Assembly (NCBI RefSeq): GCF_030644205.1
Contig: NZ_CP128647.1
Location: 434,001 to 498,000 of the forward strand
Source: Mogibacterium neglectum
GTDB lineage: Bacteria > Bacillota > Clostridia > Peptostreptococcales > Anaerovoracaceae
DNA length: 64,000 nt
Reading direction: 5' to 3'
Under the pieces are notes generated by a model. It did not search any database. It was given only the letters and a program-made list of their open reading frames with translations, and was not told the DNA's origin. Positions 18,874 to 26,884 of the stretch are shown here, in pieces. A program made the translations under genes and the position numbers. How positions within the stretch are numbered: position 1 is the first letter of the stretch; each line of letters begins with the position of its first letter.

Positions 18874-20241
18874 TTAGTGGAAGCCAACTCCTGCGATCAG
18901 AGTACCAATTCTAAGTGCGAAGAGGGCGAAAGAAATCCACATAACTGGGGAAATTTCCTTTGCCTTTCCACCGATAACCTTAAGCAGTACCCATGAAATC
19001 ATACCGAACATGATTCCATTAGCGATGGAATATGTGAAAGGCATGAATGTGATAGCGCAGAATGCAGCTGCAGTATCAGCGATGTCTGAGTTGAAGTCGA
19101 TGTCCTTAATTGATGATACCATCAATAGTCCAACGTACATAAGTGCTGGAGTTGTAGCAAATCCTGGAATTGCTAGAAATACAGGTGAGAAGAATAGTGC
19201 GATTGCGAACATTACAGCAGATGTTACAGCTGTAAGACCAGTTCTACCACCAGCAGCTACACCGGCACTTGACTCAACGTATGAAGTAACTGTTGAAGTT
19301 CCTACAAAAGCTCCAAATATTGTACCGAACGCGTCAGCAAGAAGAGCTCCTCTTGCGTGAGGTAGATTTCCGTTCTCATCGAGGAGATTCCCTTTGGAAG
19401 CAACACCGATAAGAGTTCCTACAGTATCAAATAGGTCAACAAATAGGAATGAGAATGTGATAACTAGGAAGTTAATCAGATTCTGAGAGATCCATGTGAA
19501 GTCGAACTGTCCGAAGTATGGAGCAGTAGGAATGCTGAATATCTTTGCAGGTACTAGTGAAAATGCACCAGCAGCAGGGTCAACATGATACCAACCAGCC
19601 TTTTCAGCGATGATTCCGAGAATCCATGTTATGAGGATACCCCATAGAACTGCACCAGGAACGTTCTTGCGAACCATTGCGCAGATGCAAAGGAAACCGA
19701 TCATAGCGAGTACGAACTGTGGTGATCCAACCTGACCAAGCTCAACAAGAGTTGCGCCGCTACCGATTACGATACCCGCACTCTTTAGTCCAACTAGAAC
19801 GATGAATAGACCGATACCGGCTGTGATTCCGTACTTTAGGTTAGCAGGAACCTCGTTTACTAGCTTTTCACGGAAGCTTGTGAGCGAAAGAAGAACGAAT
19901 ACGATACCTTCTACAAGAACTGCAGCGAGTGCAATCTTCCAAGGGTCGTTGATTCCAGCCTTTGCCATTGGGATGCAAACAGAGAAAGCAAAGTATGCAT
20001 TGAGTCCCATTCCAGATGCAAGAGCAACAGGGTAGTTAGCGAAGAATGCCATGAATAGGGTGGCTACAATTGCAGAAATCGCAGTAGCTGTGAATACGGC
20101 CGCACCATCCATACCTGCTGCAGATAGGATGTTAGGGTTTACTGCCAGAATATATACCATCGATAGGAACGTGGTAATTCCGGCAATAATTTCAGTACTT
20201 GTGGTAGTACCGTGTTCTTTAAGTTTAAAAAACTTTTCCAT
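18874..20241 (-). CDS. NCS2-family purine permease (guanine/hypoxanthine or adenine, PbuG/AzgA type)
   Basis: 455 residues, about 12-14 transmembrane helices. The N-terminal KEHGTTTSTEIIAGITTFLSMVYILAVNP, ASGMGLNAYFAF and the FDTVGTLIGVASKGNLLDE and ESSAGVAAGGRTGLTAV segments are hallmarks of the AzgA-like NCS2 branch (PbuG, PbuO, AdeP). It should import purine bases by proton symport. No purine riboswitch was found; instead two PurBox-like sites lie upstream of a TTGAAG/TATAAT promoter, so PurR control is likely. It is monocistronic with its own terminator. Confidence 0.93.
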   Translation of the reverse strand: MEKFFKLKEHGTTTSTEIIAGITTFLSMVYILAVNPNILSAAGMDGAAVFTATAISAIVATLFMAFFANYPVALASGMGLNAYFAFSVCIPMAKAGINDPWKIALAAVLVEGIVFVLLSLTSFREKLVNEVPANLKYGITAGIGLFIVLVGLKSAGIVIGSGATLVELGQVGSPQFVLAMIGFLCICAMVRKNVPGAVLWGILITWILGIIAEKAGWYHVDPAAGAFSLVPAKIFSIPTAPYFGQFDFTWISQNLINFLVITFSFLFVDLFDTVGTLIGVASKGNLLDENGNLPHARGALLADAFGTIFGAFVGTSTVTSYVESSAGVAAGGRTGLTAVTSAVMFAIALFFSPVFLAIPGFATTPALMYVGLLMVSSIKDIDFNSDIADTAAAFCAITFMPFTYSIANGIMFGMISWVLLKVIGGKAKEISPVMWISFALFALRIGTLIAGVGFH

Positions 20242-20285
20242 AAAGATAACTCCTTCTAGTGATAATTAAATATCTTGTAGTTGAT

Positions 20286-20312
20286 TGAACAGCACATAAG
20301 TCGGTCTGTTCA
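20286..20312 (-). repeat. Inverted repeat in the purine permease leader
   Basis: TGAACAG - 13 bases - CTGTTCA (20286-20292 with 20306-20312) falls at about +4 to +30 of the predicted permease transcript, so it could form a 5' hairpin or be an operator. Confidence 0.5.
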
Positions 20313-20322
20313 TGATAAAATA

Positions 20323-20351
20323 ATTATATGGGGCAAAAAGTCTAACTTCAA
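20323..20351 (-). promoter_or_regulatory. Promoter of the purine permease gene
   Basis: Minus strand TTGAAG (20351-20346), 17-base spacer, TATAAT (20328-20323); predicted start near 20316, giving a leader of about 75 bases. Confidence 0.7.
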
Positions 20352-20388
20352 GAAATGTTCACACAAAATAGTGCTGTGAAATGAAAAA

Positions 20389-20421
20389 ATCGTCGGAAAA
20401 TCGTAGTTTTTCCGAACAATG
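20389..20421. promoter_or_regulatory. Probable PurR operator (two inverted PurBoxes)
   Basis: Plus strand TTTTCCGAACAAT at 20409-20421 matches 12 of 13 positions of the Firmicute PurBox (AWWWCCGAACWWT). A weaker inverted copy TTTTCCGACGATT is on the minus strand at 20401-20389. The central CGAA-type tetrads are 17 bases apart, the spacing known for PurR. The site lies about 40-70 bases upstream of the permease -35. Confidence 0.65.
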
Positions 20422-20497
20422 CACATACAAGTTAGAATTATCGTTCAATTTCAAGGAAGGTGATCAAGCGGGCTATGTATTTAATTTAGCCATATAA

Positions 20498-20526
20498 TAG
20501 ACCTTAATATTGAAAAAGCCTATAAT
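20498..20526 (+). promoter_or_regulatory. Candidate galE promoter
   Basis: TAGACC (20498-20503), 17 bases, TATAAT (20521-20526). A second TATAAT at 20493-20498 is an alternative. The rest of the 326-base permease-galE gap is described by the neighbouring site entries; no gene was seen in it. Confidence 0.45.
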
Positions 20527-20567
20527 GTAAACTCGAAAGATGTTTCGTCGGCATTGGGGAAAGTGAG

Positions 20568-21611
20568 ATGTCAGAGATTAATAATATAAATGATAAAAAG
20601 AAAGTCCTGCTTACTGGTGGAGCTGGTTATATAGGAAGCCATGTTGCGGTGGAGCTGCTTGAATCAGGATTCGATATCGTAATAGCTGATGATTTTAGCA
20701 ATTCTAGTGAAGAGTCACTCATGGGGATTCGGAAAATTACGGGAAGAGACTTTCCTTTCTATAACATAGATATTTGTGACAAATTATCACTTTATGATCT
20801 CTTTGAAAGGGAACAGATAGATGTTGTTATTCATCTAGCCGGATACAAGGCAGTAGATGAGGCGATTAAATCACCGCTCAAATACTATCAAAATAATATT
20901 GTAGCTACTATCACACTGCTCGAAGTTATGGATGCACATGAAGTACGTAAAATCATACTCAGTTCATCCGCAAATGTGTACGGAGAATCGAATGTTATAC
21001 CGGTCACCGAGGAATGCGAGACTGGAAGATGTGTGAATCCTTATGGAAGAACTAAGTGGGTGCAAGAGGAGATGTTGAAGGATGTATTTACAGCCGATAA
21101 TAGATGGAATGTAGTACTACTTAGATACTTTAATCCAGCGGGTGCACATGAGAGTGGACTTATAGGTGAGAGATATAGCAAGTCGCCAAGCAATATTGTT
21201 CCGTCGCTCGCTCTTGCGGCAAATGGAGATATTCCATATTTTAAGGTGCTCGGCGCAAACTATAACACTTTGGACGGAACTGGAGTTAGAGATTATATAC
21301 ATATATCAGATTTGTCTAGCGGTCATGTTGCGGCTATCGAGAAGTTATTTGGAAAACCTGAGGTATCCATATACAATCTAGGAACTGGTCATGGATATAG
21401 TGTGTTTGAGATGCTTGGAACCTTTGAAAAGATATCTGGACGAGAAATTACCTATAAGATTGAGATGGCTAGAAAAGGCGATATAGCCGAGCTGTACGCT
21501 TGCTGTAATAAAATAAGTGAAGAGCTCGGATGGTCAGCTAAACTTGGTTTAGAAGATATATGCGAATCAGCTTGGAAGTGGCATAAAAATTATATTAATT
21601 CAAATGAATAA
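20568..21611 (+). CDS. galE: UDP-glucose 4-epimerase
   Basis: 347 residues. NAD-binding LLTGGAGYIGSHVAVELL near the N-terminus, IADDFSNSSEESL, VIHLAGYKAVDEA, the catalytic Ser in LSSSANVYGE and Tyr-x3-Lys in NPYGRTKW, then LRYFNPAGAHESG and GTGVRDYIHISDL. It interconverts UDP-glucose and UDP-galactose for surface polysaccharide or galactose use. An unusual feature is a short Asn/Lys-rich extension (EINNINDKK) before the Rossmann core. It is monocistronic, between the purine permease and a terminator. Confidence 0.95.
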   Translation: MSEINNINDKKKVLLTGGAGYIGSHVAVELLESGFDIVIADDFSNSSEESLMGIRKITGRDFPFYNIDICDKLSLYDLFEREQIDVVIHLAGYKAVDEAIKSPLKYYQNNIVATITLLEVMDAHEVRKIILSSSANVYGESNVIPVTEECETGRCVNPYGRTKWVQEEMLKDVFTADNRWNVVLLRYFNPAGAHESGLIGERYSKSPSNIVPSLALAANGDIPYFKVLGANYNTLDGTGVRDYIHISDLSSGHVAAIEKLFGKPEVSIYNLGTGHGYSVFEMLGTFEKISGREITYKIEMARKGDIAELYACCNKISEELGWSAKLGLEDICESAWKWHKNYINSNE

Positions 21612-21618
21612 TTGTGGG

Positions 21619-21656
21619 GTCGATGTATATAAATAAAAATATATATCGACTTTTTT
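21619..21656 (+). terminator. Rho-independent terminator after galE
   Basis: 12-bp stem (21619-21630 with 21639-21650, one G-T), 8-base loop, six T. Confidence 0.88.
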
Positions 21657-21791
21657 AACATGCAATATTGGGTAGACTTTATAATTGTTTAGTTATAAAA
21701 TTAATTAAGTATATTATATATATGTTTAAGAACAGTAGTAGACATTGGTAGCGTGTTAATGATTTTTTATAGAAGGAGAGTGACAATTAAA

Positions 21792-24626
21792 ATGAAAACA
21801 CAGAAATTTACCAAAAAATTTCACGCACTTGTTATTGCTTTTGTGATGCTTGTAACTCAGCTTGTAGCGGTACTTCCAGCTTCTGCTGCAAACAGCATAT
21901 TGCCTGTTGCACAGTACGTTACCCAGACAGGTAGCACAACTGGAGGAGCGGATGGCAACAGTGCGACGTATAACGGTACAGTAAAGCTAAAGATACCGAT
22001 GTCGAAGGTGCTAGAGCCTAATGAGTCAGAGATGGCAAATGCAGCGGCAAATGGTCTATACCCACACGGAAGAGAGGGAAAGAATAAGATTGCCTATATC
22101 GAGTACAATGTTACATTTCCAGAGGATGTGAACATTGGAAATATCTCTGTAGCCAACTCGGTATCATATATTAATGGCAATAAGATTATCAAGACAGTTA
22201 ACGGTAGAACTGTTAACTTTAAGCTGTATCTGAACGATGTAAACTGGCAGAGTATTTATAACGCTTATCTTGCTGACAAGGCTAATCCAGATGCGCATAC
22301 AGTAGATATCACAATCCCTTATAGCGTAACAGCTAACGACAAGGCGGCAGCTGCAAGGATGGAAGGTGAAAAGATTGTGGGTAAGGGCGATTTCTCGTTT
22401 TACCCATCTGGATTTGGTGCAGCGTTCGGTTTTGGTCTTCAGACATTTAATACCGATGTAGCAAATGTTGGATTTACCAGCAACCTGGTACAGCATTTTC
22501 CCCAGGATTTGACAACTACTGGAAATCTTGAGGGTGACATCTTGGTAGGAAATGAGACTGAGCACAATGCTGTTTATGAGGCTCAAAAGAACGATACAAT
22601 CGATTTCACAGGCAGCCTCAATGTAAAGCCTATCAAGGATGAGCTCTCTAGATTGGAGAAGCAGTTTAGTGATGCGGTTAATGCTGGAATTAAGGTTGAG
22701 AATATTGACACGACATTTAATACATCGATTGAGCTTCCAGCAGGTATGAAATTTAAGGATGCCAATCCAACAGTTAAACTAGTTGGAGCAAATGATAAGT
22801 TTGAAATTACAAATTCATCACTCAATGGTAATAAAGTAGATGTTACTATTAAGCTCAAGAATGCGAACGATATTAGGAATTACAATGACCTAAAGAAAGC
22901 TATATATGCGGTTGATGACAATCTTAAGGTTGTTGTCAAGGGTGCACAATTTACTGCAGAGGCAACTCCAGATACAAACTATACGGTAGTAGGTAAAGTC
23001 GGCGGAAACTTTAGGGCGAAGGCTACTAACACAGTTAGTAACAAAGTTATAAATTTTAACTATGTATGGAATGGAAAACAGAGTGCAGCAGGTGCAGATG
23101 CGATTAACACAACTGACCTTAGCAAAATTTCTTTTACCCTTAAGTATAAGAATCCCGAACCGATAGATGTAACTGATGAACGAGACCTCGAAGGTGATAT
23201 ACTTATCGGTAATGAAACAGAGCACAATCAAATATATGAGACAGGAAGAACTGATATACATGAAATTACAGGTTTACTCAAAGTAAAGCCTATAAAGGAT
23301 CAGATGACTCAGATTGAGAAGCATTACAACAACCCTGCTGCTAACCAGATTAGCCTTGATGCAGTAGATACAACATTTACAGCTAGCCTTGAGCTTCCAA
23401 ACGAGATGACTTTTGGAACAGATACACCAAACGCAACTCTTGAAGGTGCCAATAATGTGTTTAAAATTACAAAGGTTACTCGTACAGGTAACAAGGTTGT
23501 AGTTACTATAAAACTCATAAAGACTTATACAAATTACAAAGACTTTGCAAGAGATATTAGATCCGTAAGTGATGACCTAAAGGTAAAAGTTGGTGGCGTT
23601 AAATTTACAAACGATGCAGTTGTTAATAAGAACTACACGATGAAAGGTGAAGTTGGCGGCCTGTTTAAAGCAAAGGCAACACATATAACTACCGGCAAAG
23701 TTGTTAATTTTAACCTAAAGTGGAATGGTAAGCAGAGTGCAGATGGAGCCGACGCAATAGCACCAACAGATTTGAGCAAGATTACATTCACGATGAAGTA
23801 CAAGGCTCCAGATCCTATCAACTCTAATTATGTTGGAGATCTCGAGGGAGATATCCTGATTGGTAATGAGACGGAACACACACAAGTATATGCTTCTCAT
23901 AAGAATGCAAAGCATGAATTCACAGGACTTCTCGTAGTAAAGCCTATCAAGGATACCTTAACGCAACTTGAGAACAAGTTTGGAGTTAATGCTGTAAGCC
24001 AGATTAAACTCAATGATGTGGATACTACATTTACAGCAACACTAGAGCTCCCAGCTGGAATGAAATGGAGTCCTAATTCATCAAATGCAACGCTTGAAGG
24101 CTCAAATGGTATCTTTAAGATAACTGACTCAGTTATTGTTGGCAATAAGATAACTGTTAGAATGAAACTGATTAAGACGTACGACAACTATCGTGACCTA
24201 GCTAACGATATCAGATCAGTCGAGGATAATCTCAAAGTTAAAGTTCCGGGAGTTGTATTTACAGATGATTCAAATGCAAATACTAACTATACTGTAAAAG
24301 GTAAGGTTGGCGGAGTGTTCAGCGCTAAAGCAACACATGTGACGACTGGTCAGGTTGTGAATTTCAACTATAAGTGGAATGGTAAGCAGAGTGCAGATGG
24401 AGCCGACGCAATCGCACCAACAGATCTCAGCAAGATTACATTTACTTTAAAATATGCTCCAGAGACAACTCCTGTGACACCAATAAAGCCAAAGAAACCA
24501 GATAAACTTAATAAAGTTGTTAAGACTAGCGATGCTACAGATATTATGTTCTACATGCTAATCATGTGTGGTGCAGTAGCAGGTGTTGCTGGAGCGACTG
24601 GGTTTAGGAAAAGAGAAGAAAGATAA
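21792..24626 (+). CDS. Secreted, cell-wall-type surface protein with three long repeats
   Basis: 944 residues from ATG 21792. Signal peptide: basic KTQKFTKKFH, hydrophobic ALVIAFVMLVTQLVAVL, cleavage near PASA-A. Residues about 35-240 are a unique domain; three repeats of about 200-220 residues start at about 245, 465 and 683, each opening LEGDILIGNETEH, containing VDTTFTA-LELP and NYTVKG-VGG, and closing WNGKQSADGADAI. A Pro/Lys linker (TPIKPKKPDK), KVVKTSDATD, a hydrophobic helix and the basic tail RKREER form a sortase-like C-terminus, but with KTSD instead of LPXTG. GGAG lies 13 bases before the start, longer than usual. Adhesin-like role inferred. Confidence 0.85.
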   Translation: MKTQKFTKKFHALVIAFVMLVTQLVAVLPASAANSILPVAQYVTQTGSTTGGADGNSATYNGTVKLKIPMSKVLEPNESEMANAAANGLYPHGREGKNKIAYIEYNVTFPEDVNIGNISVANSVSYINGNKIIKTVNGRTVNFKLYLNDVNWQSIYNAYLADKANPDAHTVDITIPYSVTANDKAAAARMEGEKIVGKGDFSFYPSGFGAAFGFGLQTFNTDVANVGFTSNLVQHFPQDLTTTGNLEGDILVGNETEHNAVYEAQKNDTIDFTGSLNVKPIKDELSRLEKQFSDAVNAGIKVENIDTTFNTSIELPAGMKFKDANPTVKLVGANDKFEITNSSLNGNKVDVTIKLKNANDIRNYNDLKKAIYAVDDNLKVVVKGAQFTAEATPDTNYTVVGKVGGNFRAKATNTVSNKVINFNYVWNGKQSAAGADAINTTDLSKISFTLKYKNPEPIDVTDERDLEGDILIGNETEHNQIYETGRTDIHEITGLLKVKPIKDQMTQIEKHYNNPAANQISLDAVDTTFTASLELPNEMTFGTDTPNATLEGANNVFKITKVTRTGNKVVVTIKLIKTYTNYKDFARDIRSVSDDLKVKVGGVKFTNDAVVNKNYTMKGEVGGLFKAKATHITTGKVVNFNLKWNGKQSADGADAIAPTDLSKITFTMKYKAPDPINSNYVGDLEGDILIGNETEHTQVYASHKNAKHEFTGLLVVKPIKDTLTQLENKFGVNAVSQIKLNDVDTTFTATLELPAGMKWSPNSSNATLEGSNGIFKITDSVIVGNKITVRMKLIKTYDNYRDLANDIRSVEDNLKVKVPGVVFTDDSNANTNYTVKGKVGGVFSAKATHVTTGQVVNFNYKWNGKQSADGADAIAPTDLSKITFTLKYAPETTPVTPIKPKKPDKLNKVVKTSDATDIMFYMLIMCGAVAGVAGATGFRKREER
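22524..24453 (+). repeat. Three tandem coding repeats in the surface protein gene
   Basis: Units begin at 22524, 23184 and 23838 (about 650 bases each). Units 2 and 3 are most alike and share a 41-base identical block (23718-23758 and 24372-24412), while unit 1 is diverged at the same place. The pattern suggests later duplication or gene conversion between units 2 and 3. Confidence 0.85.
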
Positions 24627-24650
24627 GTATTATTAATGAGTCAGCGACAA

Positions 24651-24679
24651 AACGCCGAGAAATCGGCGTTTTTGTTTTG
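24651..24679 (+). terminator. Rho-independent terminator after the surface protein gene
   Basis: Perfect 9-bp stem AAACGCCGA / TCGGCGTTT (24651-24659 with 24664-24672), GAAA tetraloop, T-rich tail. Confidence 0.92.
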
Positions 24680-24735
24680 TCTAATATGACCTTTGAAGAG
24701 AAACTTATCTAAAACAGGAAAAAATGCATATATAC

Positions 24736-24764
24736 TTGCATTAATAAGACTCGTGCCCTATAAT
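24736..24764 (+). promoter_or_regulatory. Promoter of rpsB-tsf
   Basis: TTGCAT (24736-24741), 17 bases, perfect TATAAT (24759-24764). Transcription should start near 24771, leaving a leader of about 120 bases before rpsB. Confidence 0.85.
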
Positions 24765-24770
24765 ATATAG

Positions 24771-24880
24771 GCATCTTTGTGTTCAAATACATGGGTGTAG
24801 TAAGTAATAATCACATCGTGAAGTTGCCGCGGTGCCTCTTGAAGGTTGAAGGCTAGTGTTCACGGTGGAAGTAACAACCG
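24771..24880 (+). other. Long leader of rpsB, possible autoregulatory RNA
   Basis: About 120 untranslated bases between promoter and start, GC-richer than other leaders here, including GTTGCCGCGGTGCC and TAGTGTTCACGGTGGAAG. In-frame starts at 24846 lack a ribosome binding site and are absent from S2 proteins. Feedback by S2 is known for rpsB leaders elsewhere; whether this is one is inference. Confidence 0.4.
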
Positions 24881-24890
24881 GAGGTTAATT

Positions 24891-25631
24891 ATGTCAGTAG
24901 TATCAATGAAACAGCTTTTAGAAGCAGGTGTTCATTTTGGACACCAGACTAGAAGATGGAACCCTAAGATGGCTCCATACATATTCACAGAGAGAAACGG
25001 AATCTACATCATCGATCTTCAGCAGACCATTCAGAGAATCGACGATGCTTACGATTTTATCAGAAAGGTAGCAGCAGATGGTGAGCCAATCCTATTTGTA
25101 GGAACGAAGAAGCAAGCTCAGGCAGCTATTAAGGATGAGGCTCTACGTTCAGGAATGTACTTTGTTAACGAGAGATGGCTCGGTGGAATGCTCACAAACT
25201 ACAAGACTATCAGCAAGAGAATTGCTAGACTATCTGAGATTCGTGAGATGGAAGCTGATGGCACTATCGATAAGTATGCTAAGAAGGAAGCTCTTAAGAT
25301 CAGACAGGAAGCTGATAAGCTAGAGAAGTTCCTCGGCGGAATCAAGGACATGAAGGGCATGCCTGGTGCAATGTTTGTGGTAGATCCTAAGAAGGAAAAG
25401 ATTGCTGTTAAGGAAGCAAGAACACTAGGAATCCCAGTTGTAGGTATCGTAGATACAAACTGTGATCCAGATGATGTTGATTACATCATCCCTGCTAATG
25501 ATGATGCTATCAGAGCTGTAAAGCTAATCACTTCTGCAATGGCAGATGCTGTAATCGAGGCAAAGCAGGGAGAAAGCTTCGATGCTAGCGAGGTTTCATC
25601 TGAGGAAGCTGAGACTGAAGCAGAAGCATAA
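24891..25631 (+). CDS. rpsB: Small-subunit ribosomal protein S2
   Basis: 246 residues from ATG 24891 (GGAGG 7 bases before). Begins [18 protein letters not shown] and continues [25 protein letters not shown] in two halves typical of S2; [19 protein letters not shown] and [15 protein letters not shown] follow. The C-terminal tail is acidic ([13 protein letters not shown]), as in many Firmicutes. It is a 30S subunit protein on the back of the head-body junction. Next gene is tsf, the near-universal neighbour. Confidence 0.98.
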   Translation: MSVVSMKQLLEAGVHFGHQTRRWNPKMAPYIFTERNGIYIIDLQQTIQRIDDAYDFIRKVAADGEPILFVGTKKQAQAAIKDEALRSGMYFVNERWLGGMLTNYKTISKRIARLSEIREMEADGTIDKYAKKEALKIRQEADKLEKFLGGIKDMKGMPGAMFVVDPKKEKIAVKEARTLGIPVVGIVDTNCDPDDVDYIIPANDDAIRAVKLITSAMADAVIEAKQGESFDASEVSSEEAETEAEA

Positions 25632-25674
25632 ATAAAAAAGACTTTTTATAAACGCATAATATAACAAGTGAATG

Positions 25675-25708
25675 CCGTCCGGACCGAGAACTAACCCGGC
25701 TCGGACGG
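25675..25708 (+). other. Hairpin between rpsB and tsf
   Basis: CCGTCC ... GGACGG outer arms with CCGAG / CTCGG inner arms (25675-25708) followed by TTATTTAG. It may act as a partial terminator or mRNA-stabilising stem between the two genes. Confidence 0.55.
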
Positions 25709-25729
25709 TTATTTAGTAAGGAGGACACA

Positions 25730-26641
25730 ATGGCTGTAACAGCTGCACTAGTCAAGGAGCTTCGTGAACTTACAGGTTCCGGAATGATGGATTGCAAGAA
25801 AGCGCTAGTTGAGACAGATGGGGACATCGATAAGGCAGTAGACTGGCTTCGCGAGAAGGGAATCATGAAGGCACAGAAGAAGTCTGGCAGAATCGCTGCT
25901 GAAGGACTTGTAAGAATTGCTTTTGGTGAAGGCAACAAAGTTGCTGCAATCGCTGAGGTTAACTCTGAGACTGACTTCGTATCAAAGAACGAAGAGTTCG
26001 TTGAATTTGTTGAAGCAATTGCTGCTGAGGCACTTGTAAAGGGTAATCTAGATATGGATGTTTTCTTAGAAGAACCATTCCAGGGATCCACTGTTAAGGA
26101 AGTTCTGACAGCAAAGGTTGCTAAGATTGGAGAGAACCTTAACATCAGAAGATATACTAGAGTTGAGGAAGATGGCGTTGTTTACACTGGCTACATCCAC
26201 GGCGGTGGCAGAATCGGTGTTGTTATCGGAATCAAAACTGATGCTACTCCTGCAGAGGTTGAAGCTTGCGGCAGAGACGTTGCTATGCAGGTTGCTTCTA
26301 TGAACCCTAAGTTTGTAGATGAAGATGGTGTGGATCCTGATTACATCGAGAACGAAAAGAAGATTCTCACTGAGCAGGTTCTCAACGAGGGCAAGAAGCC
26401 TGAGATGGTTGAGAAGATTGTAGCTGGCAAGATTAAGAAAGAACTCAAAGAAGTTTGCCTTGTTGACCAGCCTTTCGTTAAGGACAGTGATCTAAGCGTA
26501 GGACAGTATGTAGAGAAGTGCGCTAAGGAAATCGGTAAGGATATGAAGGTTGTATCCATGGTAAGATTCGAAGTTGGCGAAGGAATCGAGAAGAAGGAAG
26601 ACGACTTCGCAGCTGAGGTTGCTGCAGCAGTTCAGGGGTAA
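25730..26641 (+). CDS. tsf: Translation elongation factor Ts
   Basis: 303 residues; AAGGAGG 6-7 bases before the start. N-terminal UBA-like domain VKELRELTGSGMMDCKKALVETDGD, the nucleotide-exchange core with NSETDFVSKNEEF (TDFVA-type motif that contacts EF-Tu), HGGGRIGVVIGIKTD, and DQPFVKDSDLSVGQYV near the C-terminus. EF-Ts recycles EF-Tu-GDP. Second gene of the rpsB operon with a terminator after it. Confidence 0.98.
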   Translation: MAVTAALVKELRELTGSGMMDCKKALVETDGDIDKAVDWLREKGIMKAQKKSGRIAAEGLVRIAFGEGNKVAAIAEVNSETDFVSKNEEFVEFVEAIAAEALVKGNLDMDVFLEEPFQGSTVKEVLTAKVAKIGENLNIRRYTRVEEDGVVYTGYIHGGGRIGVVIGIKTDATPAEVEACGRDVAMQVASMNPKFVDEDGVDPDYIENEKKILTEQVLNEGKKPEMVEKIVAGKIKKELKEVCLVDQPFVKDSDLSVGQYVEKCAKEIGKDMKVVSMVRFEVGEGIEKKEDDFAAEVAAAVQG

Positions 26642-26711
26642 CCCATACTTGTATCAAGCAGATAGAAAATATAGTTAAAGTCTCGATATTTGTGATATGT
26701 CGAGTGACGAT

Positions 26712-26740
26712 ACAGCGTAGCCATAGGCTGCGCTGTTTTC
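26712..26740 (+). terminator. Terminator of the rpsB-tsf operon
   Basis: 11-bp stem ACAGCGTAGCC / GGCTGCGCTGT (one G-T), 3-base loop, four T. Confidence 0.85.
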
Positions 26741-26884
26741 ATATGCATGCTTTATAAAAAAGAGACAATAATCTATAAAAACACAATTGTAGACGAATTA
26801 TATTGAACTTATACACATATATATTTATAATTATTTATGTATATAGTACATAAAACTATGATTATGACATTATGGAGGTTTTCA

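Noticed and set aside
20394-20416. TCGGAAAA/TTTTCCGA hairpin read as an attenuator of the purine permease
   Set aside because: It lies upstream of the best promoter, so it is not transcribed from it; better read as the PurR operator.
18874-20567. Purine riboswitch expected before the NCS2 permease
   Set aside because: No conserved purine aptamer core was found in the minus-strand leader; a PurBox pair is a better explanation.
25585-26145. 186-codon minus-strand ORF
   Set aside because: Antisense shadow of the rpsB end and tsf.
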